A stretch of 64,000 nucleotides of DNA from Acholoe squamosa (Eukaryota; Annelida; Polychaeta; Phyllodocida; Polynoidae), in the NCBI GenBank assembly GCA_949317995.1, contig OX439047.1, forward strand, positions 49,549,505 to 49,613,504, read 5' to 3'. The stretch's first letter is position 1. Each line of letters begins with the position of its first letter. Positions 24,831-35,365 of the stretch are shown piece after piece. The notes beneath the pieces were generated by a model, which had not been told where the DNA came from, ran no database searches, and was given only the letters and a program-made list of their open reading frames with translations. The position numbers were made by a program, and so were the translations under genes.

Positions 24831-25048
24831 TTCCATGCTTGGATGCAAGCTCTGTACATCTGTAGCTATTCCCACTAGGCTCTGGTTGATGCGGGTATTA
24901 CCTTAAACCGTATATAGAAATACCCAGGACATCCAAGATTTCCATGCTTGGATGCAAGCTCTGTACATCTGTAGCTATTCCCACTAGGCTCTGGTTGATG
25001 CGGGTATTACCTTAAACCGTATATAGAAATACCCAGGACATCCAAGAT
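24831..25048. repeat. 109-bp exact tandem duplication
   Basis: TTCCATGCTTGGATGCAAGC begins at 24831 and again 109 bp later, and both copies run to CCCAGGACATCCAAGAT. I see no difference between copies, so it is either very recent or an assembly duplication. Confidence 0.95.
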
Positions 25049-25956
25049 GTCAGTACCTTTCCAACCTTATCGTGTGCTTATGGGTTGCACGACACCAATT
25101 GACGGGAGGTGGCTCAAAAAAGCTCATCAACCTATTTGATTGACCACCATGGTTCCAACCTCGGCCTTTAGGTTGCAGGACACCAATCGATGGGAGGTGG
25201 TCGTAGGAGACACTTTGTAACTCCGCACTGAAGGGTGTTGTACAATGATTATTGGTCTAAAATCTGACACTCTAAGGCCTATGGCCCTATAGCAAAAAAG
25301 GTTAAGCACATTGTACCACATGCCATGGCTCTAAATTATTGGGGAAATGTATTTCTACAAGAAAATAAAAGTGGCTAACCCCAGATACTTGCACAAATAT
25401 TTTATTTTCGCCCAAAAGCTATATAGGCCAACAGTGGAAAAATAATTAGTGTTCTGCAGCCTATGTGGGACAGAAGTAGCGCCGCACATGTGCAGAAACA
25501 ATGAGCAATGCCTTCCCTCAGACCATTGGCCATTTGCAAACATGGTCGTCCCAGGTTGCCATAGTTACTGTTACATGGGCGACAGAATGGCACACGAAAA
25601 TAGCAGAGCAATAGGAGTTAAAAGCGGAGAAGTGTCCTTTGGAAAGGGGCAGGAGAGCAAGGTCAGCAGACCTGTAACGGGAGCCGGGGGAGGGCAAAAA
25701 ATAAAAACACTGTAAGGAGCATGTACCCAGCACAGGATCAGTCATCATGTATAGCACAGAACAACACTCGCTGACCTCGTTATCCCCGAATATCTGCTTG
25801 GAGCGTGACTGACATGGCCAAGAGCTGAATTTCCATGTCTTTTTGCGGTAGGTCTACAGTCTGTCTCCGGCCCCAATAGCGACCGCTAGATGCTATCTAC
25901 ATCATGAGAAGGCCTATGGCTTTGGTTTGGTAGTATTTAAAAGAAAGCAGAGTTTC
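25049..25956. other. Non-coding stretch, no gene seen
   Basis: Overlapping short frames on both strands, no recognisable domain. The motif GGTTGCACGACACCAAT and its variant GGTTGCAGGACACCAAT occur about 90 bp apart (25083, 25171), a small diverged duplication. Confidence 0.45.
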
Positions 25957-26150
25957 TTTGGTTCTCGGACATTAAGTCCTTTCTTTTCAGTTTGGACAGG
26001 TATTAAAAAGCTGTTTTTCCTAACAGCTATACAGGTATTTATATGCTGCTTGTCGGACACAGCAGTAACTGCATTAAGAATGACCGAATCTTGTGGATGG
26101 GCGAGGGGGAAACCCGCTACCGGGGCTTCATTCCCCTACCACTACACATC
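25957..26150 (+). mobile_element. Dispersed repeat family B, copy 1
   Basis: It shares GGTATTTATATGCTGCTTG, GACACAGCAGT, GAATGACCGAATCT, CGAGGGGGAAACCCGCTACC and GGGGCTTCATTCCCCTAC with 44568-44785. A 125-codon plus frame across it arises from the repeat and is not called. End points are approximate because only two copies are visible here. Confidence 0.8.
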
Positions 26151-26693
26151 CAAAACAGTCACAGGCTTGGCACCTAGGGTTTGTAGTATCATGATATCTC
26201 TCACAACCATTGCCTTCTGTGCAGTACTTATACTGTCTGTTTTATACTATTGGCCATATCAAGTAAATACTACATGTGTACATGTACCATGCTTCCTATA
26301 TTAGTGCAACATTATGGACATCTCTGTAGGTAGGGCTAAGTGCTTTAAGAGGGGTCCACACTATGAGAGATGGAGTATAGAGAGTCAGGGGGCTGTGGAT
26401 GTTACATTAATGAACTACATTATGGCGGACAGCCGGGGAGGAACCAGGTCTACAAACCAGAGCTGGACGCTGACTGACTACAGACGTGGGACGTTTGTGA
26501 CAACTGACGTCACTGTAATAGTGCATATAGAGGCGTGTATTGATGGATTAAGGAAATGTCAAGTAAAGCACGGCATAGCCGTGGTGATTTATTTTGTCAT
26601 GGTTAATAATGCTGTTTCTTCATTGATCCATGCATTTATGCACTATGGGATACCAGTATATATAAAAATTTAACATGTGATATATATCACATA
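26151..26693. other. Non-coding stretch with a relative of the 29.4-kb array unit
   Basis: A plus frame of 119 codons (26314-26673) has no recognisable domain. At about 26492-26525, GTGACAACTGACGTCACTG with a following TAATAGTGCATATA matches the 44-bp unit amplified at 29443-30370, so this may be the single-copy relative of that array. Confidence 0.5.
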
Positions 26694-27596
26694 CACTGCA
26701 AAAATGGTGTTTAGATTTTAAACATGTTTAGGTCTAAACACGTTTAAAACCTAAACATATAGGTCAGTTAGGTGTCTCATAGACTACACATTTAGGAAAT
26801 GAACACTTTTATTCTAACTACATAAACATTTATGCTAAACATGTTTAGATGTTTAGAGTTGAAACAGTTGAATAAAAGGTGTTTAGATTTAAACATCAAT
26901 ATGTTTAGATACTTGGATTTTAAATCCACACCAGGTAGCAGCACTACCTTTGACTGGACTATCTGCACACAGTTATAATCAATTGTTGTGACAAATGTCC
27001 CCAAATCCCATGTTTATCATGGTTTCATTTCATAGAATGTCATGTGAATAGAAAGGGCAATAGAAAATTGACTAGATTCACCTTATGCCACCATCATTAG
27101 CATACAATAATCAATAAGCTCCATGCCTGACACCTATTTGATGTTATTCTGGAATAGATAAGGCAATGTTCTTCCTGCCAAGCTGTTGTACTTTCTCAAG
27201 TCTCTCATTCTGATGCAGTGTGTAATACATGTACATGTATATAGCTGTGGCTGACATCTTTGGAGACTTTGACAAGTAAATACCTGCTGATGTCCCCCCC
27301 CCCAGTAAATGAGAAAACAAACAAAATATATCTCTTTTTTTAATGCATACATGTCTGCAAACCTTAACTTTCCATCAAATCATTTAAACATCTAAACACA
27401 AAAATTCATAAACACCTAAACACAAAAATTCATAGATATCTAAACACAAAGTTTTAACCTAAACACCTACATTTCTAAACACTTGAGCTAAGTATATTGT
27501 TTGGCTAAACATGTTTAGGAAAATAATGTGATTACAAAAACGTTGCAAGAATATGTTTAGAATTGTGTTTAGGATCTAAACACCATTTTTGCAGTG
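26694..27596. mobile_element. 903-bp non-autonomous DNA transposon with TA target duplication
   Basis: The left end CACTGCAAAAATGGTGTTTA is a perfect inverted match to the right end for at least 22 bp, and both ends abut TA (26692-26693, 27597-27598). The interior is AT-rich with many short GTTTAG/CTAAAC motifs in both orientations, including three copies of CTAAACACAAAAATTCATA-like sequence at 27391-27450. No transposase frame. The TA duplication and end sequence fit a Tc1/mariner-type MITE (inference). Confidence 0.88.
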
Positions 27597-27598
27597 TA

Positions 27599-27815
27599 TG
27601 GCCCAGGGTCTACTACACCCCCCCCCAATATAAAAATTGGGCGTTGTGCATTGAAGCACAGAAGGCTCAGGGTAGGTACAATAAAACCCTCTATCAACCC
27701 TGTAGGGTCACAGGAATCAGCACTTGTGAAATATTGACTAATTACTTACAAATAGAGACTATTATCTATACATGTACTGACACCAGTTTGGCATAATCTT
27801 CTCTTACTAAACCCC
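27599..27815. other. Short non-coding stretch
   Basis: It contains a C-run at about 27619. No other structure was seen. Confidence 0.5.
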
Positions 27816-27978
27816 TTGGACCACTGGCCCCCTGGTGCTGGCCCCCCGGACAACTGGCCCCGGACACCTGGACACTTGGCCCCTGGACACTTGGCCCCCA
27901 GACACCTGGCCCTTGGAGAACTAGCCCCTGGACACCTGGCCCCCTGGAAACCTGGCACCCTGGAAACCTAGCCCCCTC
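27816..27978. repeat. C-rich diverged minisatellite, unit about 16-17 bp
   Basis: Units of the type CTGGACACCTGGCCC recur about ten times with frequent substitutions and indels. Strong strand asymmetry (C-rich plus strand). The minus-strand frame rich in Gly and Pro follows from this and is not called. Confidence 0.85.
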
Positions 27979-28485
27979 ACTCTCAAATCCCTCCCTCATA
28001 AATCTATTCACTTGAGCAAGTCAAATGTCAATTCACCGGGAGTTAGGCGTTGTACAGAAAACTTTATCCTTAGCATGCTTAGTTTATCGCTCAGTCCCCA
28101 ATGTGTTATGTGTATAGCTTGGACACTGTAAACATTGCCTGCTGAAAAAAAGTGTCTCACTTGGTGATTACCCATAGGACTCCTGTGCTAATTTCATCGC
28201 CAAAATCTATCTGACCCATAGACCCAATGGTTAAAGGACTTGTAGTCAGTATAGCTCCCAAAAACATGACTTAAGTACAGCAGCTTATTTCGTAGAGAAA
28301 GACATCACTCACCATAAAGGACAAAATGTTGTCTGATAGATGAGATTTGAAACTTTCCTTTGGCTTTTGAAAAATGTGTAAACTAACAGTATATCACTGA
28401 ATAATTACACCCTAAAGTTGGTGATTACAATTTTGTGGATCTGGCTGAAAACCCAGCTCCAATAGCCCAGGGGATACCCTGGGCC
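27979..28485. other. Non-coding stretch, no gene seen
   Basis: No open frame or repeat. Confidence 0.5.
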
Positions 28486-28512
28486 AATTAAATCTGATAG
28501 CTCATTGGATCA

Positions 28513-28693
28513 GTGAGTAATAGATGTTTAACGCCATTTCGACAGCTAAGGTCATATTCATGGTGAGAACTAAATTACACAATTTCACAGAGAAATGTGT
28601 CGGTGCCCGTGCATATGTGCACCACACACATCCTGAGGGGATAAGAAAGAGGAAAAATAGACCCTTTTAAGTGGGCTAGGGAGGCCATTATAT
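28513..28693 (+). mobile_element. SINE-like dispersed element (family A) with a 27-bp flanking direct repeat
   Basis: It begins GTGAGTAATAGATGTTTAAC and ends GTGGGCTAGGGAGGCC followed by ATTATAT. The flanks are identical 27-bp direct repeats beginning AATTAAATCTGATAGC at 28486-28512 and 28694-28720. This is long for a target-site duplication but clear, and supports integration as a unit. Confidence 0.9.
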
Positions 28694-28720
28694 AATTAAA
28701 TCTGATAGCTCATTGGATCA

Positions 28721-29435
28721 TGTGACGACCAATAGGCAAGTGTGTAGGGATGATTGTTATGGTGTATAAGGTGATGATTGTGTGTGTGTGGGGGTGGGGT
28801 GGAGTATAGGTTTGACCCGGGATGCATTTTCAACCAATCAGATTATTCCCCTTATTCACTACAGAATCTTTTGGGTACATTATGTAACACATGTTATCCA
28901 TCATGTTAGTGTCTATCAGTGATTATCTCGCCAGGTGCCATATCAAGCAATGGACGAACCACTAGACGTCCATACCAAGCCCTATATACTTGTACTAAGC
29001 CCCAGGTCTGTATGGGCCATCTACTGCCAAGGAGCTATCAGATTAAGCGCCAGTAGTTCATTGGTAGGTCCACCTGTTCTACTAAGCTTTACAAGTACAT
29101 GGGGCGGGGGGGGGGGTGGTAAAGGCTATGAGCATGTCCTAGGACGATCTGTGACAATAACAATTCACTACAGGGTGACTTGGCAAACACTCCATCCTAC
29201 GAGGCTCATGGGCATAAACTGGGTAGGCTTAGATTACCACTTTACTATAATCTAATATGTACCCAGTGCTTCACTTTGTGCGAATCTCAGTGATTTGTCT
29301 ATCAAGTCAATGCCCATGTGCATAGCAGTCTACGTCATGCACCATTGATTACAGTAGATGAGCTATTGGTCAAAATTTTGATGACATGGCTATACATGTA
29401 AATGATTTATTTTCATTGATGAAAAAAAATCAATA
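28721..29435. other. Non-coding stretch, no gene seen
   Basis: G-runs at 28785-28800 and 29102-29117. A 106-codon plus frame (28935-29255) has no recognisable domain. Confidence 0.5.
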
Positions 29436-29700
29436 ATGACGTGTGTGACAACTGACGTCAATATTATAGTGCACATATAATGACATGTGTGACAACTGGC
29501 ATCACTATTATAGTGCACAAATAAGGACATGTGTGACAACTGGCATCACTATTATAGTGCACATATAATGACATGTGTGACAACTGGCATCACTATTATA
29601 GTGCACACATAAGGACATGTGTGACAACTGGCATCACTATTATAGTGCACATATAATGACATGTGTGACAACTGGCTTCACTATTATAGTGCACATATGT

Positions 29701-29891
29701 GTGAGTGAGTGAGTGAGTGAGTAATATATGTTAAACGCCATTTCGACAGCTAAGGTCATATTTATGGCGAGAACTACATTACACAATTTCACATGGGAAT
29801 GTGTCAGTGCCCATGCATATGTGCACCACACACATCCTGAGGGGATAGAAAAGAGGAGAAATAGACCCTTTTAAGTGGGCTAGGGAAGTCC
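29701..29891 (+). mobile_element. SINE-like element (family A) within the 44-bp array, copy 1
   Basis: It starts with five GTGA units and TAATATATGTTAAACGCC and ends CTAGGGAAGTCC. It is nearly identical to 29983-30169, including the TTAAACGCC variant not seen in other family A copies. Confidence 0.9.
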
Positions 29892-29982
29892 AAATAACAT
29901 GTGTGACAACTGGCATCACTATTATAGTGCACATATAATGACATGTGTGACAACTGGCTTCACTATTATAGTGCACATATGT

Positions 29983-30169
29983 GTAAGTGAGTGAGTGAGT
30001 AATATATGTTAAACGCCATTTCGACAGCTAAGGTCATATTCATGGTGAGAACTACATTACACAATTTCACAAGGGAATGTGTCAGTGTCCACGCATATGT
30101 GCACCACACACATCCTGAGGGGATAGAAAAGAGGAGAAATAGACCCTTTTAAGTGGGCTAGGGAAGCCC
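29983..30169 (+). mobile_element. SINE-like element (family A) within the 44-bp array, copy 2
   Basis: It starts GTAAGTGAGTGAGTGAGT and ends CTAGGGAAGCCC. It shares its private variant and its insertion point with the copy at 29701, which points to segmental duplication rather than independent insertion. Confidence 0.9.
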
Positions 30170-30370
30170 AAATGACATGTGTGACAACTGGCATCACTAT
30201 TATAGTGCACATATGAGGACATGTGACAACTGGCATCACTATTATAGTGCACATATGAGGACATGTGACAACTGGCATCACTATTATAGTGCACATATGA
30301 GGACATGTGAAAACTGACGTCACTGTAATAGTGTACATAAAATGATGTGTGACAACTGACGTCACATGTG

Positions 30371-31625
30371 ACAACTGATGTACTAGCCATTTTTTCTCGT
30401 CTTGTATTATTTTTATTTCATTTTTTCTTTCTTTCTGAATAATGGTACTGATGAAGGGTAAAAGAGTTGTATATGACTGTTTACATGTTACTGTTCTGTA
30501 ACACAACAATGATACAATCAAATTCTACTATATTCATTTCAGTATTATAAATCCCAGTGTGATGACATTGGCTAGCCTTGATCAACCATATTGCCTTGGT
30601 ATTGCCCGGGCCGTGACATGATGGCCTCGGTGAAGGTAATTTTCTAACCTTCATCTCCTCCTTGGTGGAGTTTTTCCCCCTGTGACATGCTTCACCCTGG
30701 ACATGGGTGTTATTAATAGTATCCACGTGATGCCGTGGTTAATGATCCCTCCAGGCGCCGGTTTCTAATCATGTCACCAGGGGGCAGCAGGAGAGGCAGA
30801 GGGAGGGACCACGAGAACCGGGAGGAGCGAGTTTCAGACCACTTTGCACATCTGTCCCAAAAATCCACCACACAGACCGATAATAACACTACACGTAAAT
30901 AGATAATACTTAGCCCAAACCTTCACTTCCAACATTTAACATGTCAGTGCGGAGCGGAGTGGTGGAACTATTTTCCAGTGATAAACCTGCATGATATTAG
31001 TGTATTACCTTGTACCTCCACAGACCATGGCTATCTGTACACAGCTTCCAGTATAATGCCTTGTACAGCCCGGAGAGGGAGCATGACAGCAGCACTAGCA
31101 TTCTAATAATCATGTAACCATCCACCACAGTATTGGATTACTTCATACCAATTTCCAAACCTCCCTCCCCCCCCTTACCTGCCCCATCTCTAACCCCCAC
31201 CCATGTGGCTGTCCTCCCGAGGCACGTTGTCTTCTTGTATCTGCAAACATCGGGATGTAAAAGAAAGGGTGCAAACAGTGGCCGAGGTGGACGAACGCTG
31301 GGATGCCACTCACTTTGCAGAAGGCCTTTTCTTCCCACATAGGATTCCTTTTTTTGAGGACCTAAAAGTTTGCTAACCTGTTTTAGGACAACTGATTGTG
31401 AATGCAAGTCTAAGGCAATGTTTGTTAGTCTTTCTAGACATGCGATATAATGTGGTGCATCCTAATAAGCTCAGAGGACGCTGAATTCTTCTCTGATTGT
31501 ATTTCATGTCCTTCTATTTTACATTGTTTTCAAAAGTAGATCTATCCACGTAGAGATCAGTATTTACTAACAATGGTAACAATATAATGGTAGGACAGTT
31601 TTATGTTAATTTCCTGTTATATGGA

Positions 31626-31627
<2 letters not shown>
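30371..31627. other. Non-coding stretch, no gene seen
   Basis: Mostly unique sequence. A minus frame at 31407-31138 (89 codons) has no recognisable domain. Confidence 0.5.

Positions 31628-31716
<89 letters not shown>
31628..31716. repeat. (CA)n-(TA)n compound microsatellite
   Basis: About 29 bp of CA units run straight into about 60 bp of TA units. All steps alternate purine and pyrimidine. Confidence 0.98.
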
Positions 31717-31719
<3 letters not shown>

Positions 31720-32179
31720 TGTCAGTCATAAACACACCACTGGGCTGCATAAACATATTACTGTAGTGGGTATGATACCTTTACCACTGATAAATTACAC
31801 CCCTTACAATAGAGAGGTGAGCAGCATCCATATAGCACAAAGGTGTGGCCTAAAGCTGTCTACAAGAAGTCTTTATATGGGAGAATGTCTTATATCCACC
31901 CAGAGGCTGACCTATAAAGCACACAACTCTAACATAGCACAACAGTAATACATGTATATGGTATAATGATTCCCACCTCATGGCACCATGGTGAAGCTGC
32001 CACGTCCTGCTGCTGTCTTCTACACTGTCTGAGGTAGCTTCCAGCATGTAGATCCAGTTAGGCAGAAACCCTGATAATCCCACATCCAACTACAGAATCC
32101 CTACTTAGGTCTACACTGGTACCGATGGTAAAAGGTAATCCCTTTTACACTTAGCAGGCAGTGGTTCCAGATATAATCG
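31717..32179. other. Non-coding stretch, no gene seen
   Basis: No coding signature or repeat. Confidence 0.5.
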
Positions 32180-32830
32180 GTGGGAACTCTGCTGTGGACA
32201 TACACTGGGCTCCTTTGGTGTACAATACCACTGCTACTCAGTGTACTGCTAAAGTGTTGCCAGTCTACATAGGGTTCACATGGGGGGCTTGGACCCACCT
32301 TCTGGTGCTGATGATGTGAGATAATGGTGTTAACGTCTTATAGACACTGTCCCAGTATGGCACCATGTATAATACACCCACTAACACACCAACAGGGGAT
32401 GCAGCAGGTTGGATCAATCCTTCCTTCTTCTACACCAACTAATCCAGGTACCATCCCCAAATTCCACCACTCGTACCCATGGCAACGCAATCTATACACA
32501 GGGTGGGAGAGAGGTGGTGGTGGAGTCTGACGGTGGTGGTGGTGTTGGAGAGGGGGAGGGGGGTGTTGTTAGACATGGCATGACAACACACCCACCCCCA
32601 CCTTACACTGGACTCTGTGGTATACAATACTACTGGTAACTGCTAAACTGCTGATGTGGATATACACTGGGCTCTGTAGTATGTATGTATGTATGTGTAT
32701 ATACAATACCACTCATCAGTACCTGATAAACTGTTGGATGATGTGGACATGCACTGGGTACAATCTGACTGGTAAAAGCTGAACTGTTGGTGTTGGCATA
32801 CACTGGGCTCTGCAGAATAATGTACCTGCG
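32180..32830. repeat. Diverged repeat units built on ACACTGGGCTCTG
   Basis: The sequence GTGGACATACACTGGGCTC with a following GTACAATACCACT recurs in altered form near 32190, 32604, 32655, 32743 and 32797, with CTGCTAAACTGCTG-type spacers. A short (GTAT) run lies at 32680-32695. Old, irregular amplification. Confidence 0.7.
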
Positions 32831-33258
32831 GTGAATGCCAAAATGCTGGTGAGAGCGTTCTGTGGAATACCATTGGTAACAGGCAGCCTACTGCTCCTTG
32901 CACCTACCAGAAAATTTAGACCTATTACCGTCTGTGCTGATATGAAGTTGCCTGAACATTCCATGTTTGGTAGCTTCAGCGACTAGAGAGTGCCAGACAT
33001 CTTCTGGATATGAGTGTCTGCCAGTTTGGGACTGGAGGTCATGGCACATGTCAAGGATGTCTTAAAAGTAGCACCTAATAGACCAACCATGATCAGTACT
33101 TATTGTATACAGCCGTCTTTACCTCATAGTTTTCACAATGCAACTATCACAAAACTACCTTCACGTAGAATTCATATTCTTAGTTTCTTTTTCAGCATCA
33201 GCTGAGGATCGTACCCGAGTGCCTAATGGGAATTAAATATGCGCCACAGAAAAGATAT
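32831..33258. other. Non-coding stretch, no gene seen
   Basis: Short frames only. Confidence 0.5.
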
Positions 33259-33271
33259 TTGCTAAAAAGAA

Positions 33272-33453
33272 TGATTGATTGATTGATTTGTGTTTTACAG
33301 CACTTTAGCGGCACTAAGTGGCTATCCCGTGCTTCACAGGTTGGTAATTTAACAGAGGAATGTGTCAGTGCCTGCGCATATGTGCACCACACACATCCTG
33401 AGGGGATAGGAAAGAGGAGATATAGACCCTTTTAAGTGGGCTAGGGAAGCCCG
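33272..33453 (+). mobile_element. SINE-like element, variant head on family A tail
   Basis: It is flanked by perfect 13-bp direct repeats TTGCTAAAAAGAA (33259-33271 and 33454-33466). The head differs from family A: (TGAT)n then TTGTGTTTTACAGCACTTTA. From about 33346 the tail (CAGAGGAATGTGTCAGTGCC through CTTTTAAGTGGGCTAGGG and AAGCCC) is the same as in the other copies. It therefore has its own, unrelated 5' half. Confidence 0.93.
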
Positions 33454-33466
33454 TTGCTAAAAAGAA

Positions 33467-34399
33467 AGTTGGGGGGAGAGGGCTGAGGGGAAAAGCATGC
33501 CATGTTATGTCAGATTTCTAGAGTGGGTATCTAAATGAGATAAACATCATAACACCTATTGTTTTCACCGCAGCACTCTACATAGTATTGTCAGTGTGAA
33601 AGTTGCACCCTGTTAACCTATCTGAACTCATGCCTATACTGATAGAGCTGTCCCCAAAGCAGAGTACATGTATGTCACCCTGCAGGTGCTGCAGTCACAC
33701 CTGGCCAGGTAGCAGGGCACACCTAGGGATGCTGCTCACAGCCTCAGAGACACAGGTAAAGACCCACGTAAACTCCTACCAGCTGCACCTGGGGTCACGA
33801 TGTGTGTACAGGTAATCCGCCACCCACATTGACAGCTCGCCCTTCGAATCAGGATCCGCCCAGTGCCTTAATATCTTAGAGTTATCAGACTCACGTGGAG
33901 TACATCTCAGAATTACCAACCACCAGAGCTTACAGACTCCTGTATCCTGTATCCTCAGCTGTTTATCAATCACTACTTTGGTAGACGGGACATAATTATA
34001 TCCCTTTGGGTGGCCTCCAGTAACTTTGTTTGTAACTTGTGAATGAGTTCACTGCCTCAATGGATACAAAGTCAGACACTGTCGTTTCCTTGTCAGACTC
34101 CACCATGTCAGTTGGCTCAGATCCCCAGTACACACCCTCTGTGTCATTCAGCGGCTCTTGAGGATGAGTCACTTACTGTCCTGGCGGATTCCAGCACACT
34201 TCATAACAGACCTTCCAAGTTGGGTCAATAACCAGGCTATTCTGATGGTACTCAAACTGTCCAGGTATTTTTCTCCTATCTTCCTATCGAGGGATCCTTT
34301 GTCGTGGTCGTGTGCACGCCACACATATGCTGTCTCCAGTGCGTAGGTAGAGCCGTGTGTGGGTATGTTCCCCGTGCCTTACCACGTGTACTTCCTCCA
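33467..34399. other. Non-coding stretch, no gene seen
   Basis: Short overlapping frames. 33603-33815 on plus is GC-richer and contains a donor-like GTGTGTACAG|GTAATC, but I recognise no protein and call no exon. Confidence 0.4.
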
Positions 34400-34525
34400 G
34401 GGTGAGCCTCCTCAGGTGTGCCTACAGGAGGACAGGTGAGAGGGGTGGTGCTAGGTGTGAGGGGTGGTGCAGGAGGTGGTGCTGGTGGTGCCAGGTGAGT
34501 GGTGATGGTGCCAGGTGAGTGGTGA
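34400..34525. repeat. GT-rich degenerate minisatellite
   Basis: GGTGGTGC and GTGCCAGGTGAGTGGTGATG recur with small changes. The G-rich plus strand contains several donor-like CAG|GTGAGT motifs. Confidence 0.75.
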
Positions 34526-34738
34526 TGGGTCACGGGGTAGCTTTATGTAAGGGTACTTATGGAAGGCTTATGTAATGCAGTTGGGGACCGTGTGCCAGGG
34601 GGCGGGAAGACGGAATGTGTAGGTGAGGCTGCCAGGCGGCAGGAGATGGATGGATGCAGTTATGCCCTGGGTGGTAGCATGCAGTTCTGTGCCCTGGGTG
34701 GTAGCAGGAGGAGATAGAAGGGTCTGGGTAGACAGCAA

Positions 34739-35146
34739 GGTTACCTATCCTTCAGGCTGCCTATCCTTCATGGTATATAGCCCTCTGCCTACCTAATCAG
34801 CTATCTATGTATCTCTCACCTTGTATGCTATTCTTTCTACCTTTATAGTAGCTCTTATAGTCTATGCCTTGTGAAATATACCTATCGCTCATTGTACCTA
34901 TCCTCAAGTCTGCATATCACTCATGTTTACCTAACATATCCCTCATCCCATTGAATTATCATGCTTTTCTAAAATGCCTCACCATGGCTATCATTAGACT
35001 AGCTAACTTCCTATCCTACATGTATGTTGTTTATTCCCCTCTTCCTATCCTTTATGCTGCATATCGTTCATGCTATCCCACTTGACAAGTTAAAAAACTG
35101 AGGGCTATATACCATGAAGGATAGGCAGCCTGAAGGATAGGTAACC
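34739..35146. repeat. Perfect 47-bp inverted repeat separated by about 314 bp (foldback)
   Basis: 34739-34785 (starting GGTTACCTATCCTTCAGG) is the exact reverse complement of 35100-35146. The left interior is rich in CTATC motifs and the sequence right of the second arm in GGATAGG motifs, so the two halves look like parts of an older, larger inverted duplication. It could be a foldback element or an inverted duplication of the GGATAGGTA repeat. Confidence 0.9.
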
Positions 35147-35361
35147 ACAAGGATATATAGCATGAGTGATAGGTAGATATATGTGTGAGGTAGACTGTTA
35201 AATTTGTTCCTTAGGGGATAGGTTGACTAAGAGATCAAAATGAAGGTTGGTTGTGGGCTATCCCAGGTGATCAAGCTGTGATAGGTAGGAAAGCTATAAA
35301 GTGAGCTTGAGGGATAGGTATTGAAGAGGATGGGTAGCAAGGAGGATAGGTAATAAACAGT
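35147..35361. repeat. Diverged GGATAGGTA-type repeat region, left part
   Basis: Irregular units of about 15-20 bp around GGATAGGTA or GATAGGTAG recur here and continue after the inserted MITE to about 36530. They are strongly diverged. Confidence 0.65.
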
Positions 35362-35365
35362 TTAA

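Larger units (their letters stand above)
29436..30370. repeat. 44-bp tandem repeat interrupted twice by SINE-like copies
   Basis: The unit contains GTGTGACAACTGGCATCAC and TATTATAGTGCACATA. GTGTGACA starts at 29443 and 29487, and the 44-bp spacing continues to 29663. Two family A elements (29701, 29983) sit at the same place in the unit, after GTGCACATATGTG, so the repeat plus insertion was itself probably duplicated. The last units (30300 onward) revert to GACGTCACTGTAATAGTG, as in the single copy at 26492. Confidence 0.93.

Noticed and set aside
25927-26304. 125-codon plus frame that looks membrane-like
   Set aside because: It overlaps dispersed repeat family B, whose other copy at 44568 does not keep the frame.
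27746-28011. Collagen-like Gly-Pro frames on the minus strand
   Set aside because: They derive from a C-rich 16-17 bp minisatellite. There is no consistent Gly-X-Y register.
30057-30521. 154-codon minus frame with Cys/His/Met repeats
   Set aside because: It is produced by the 44-bp array and SINE-like sequence.
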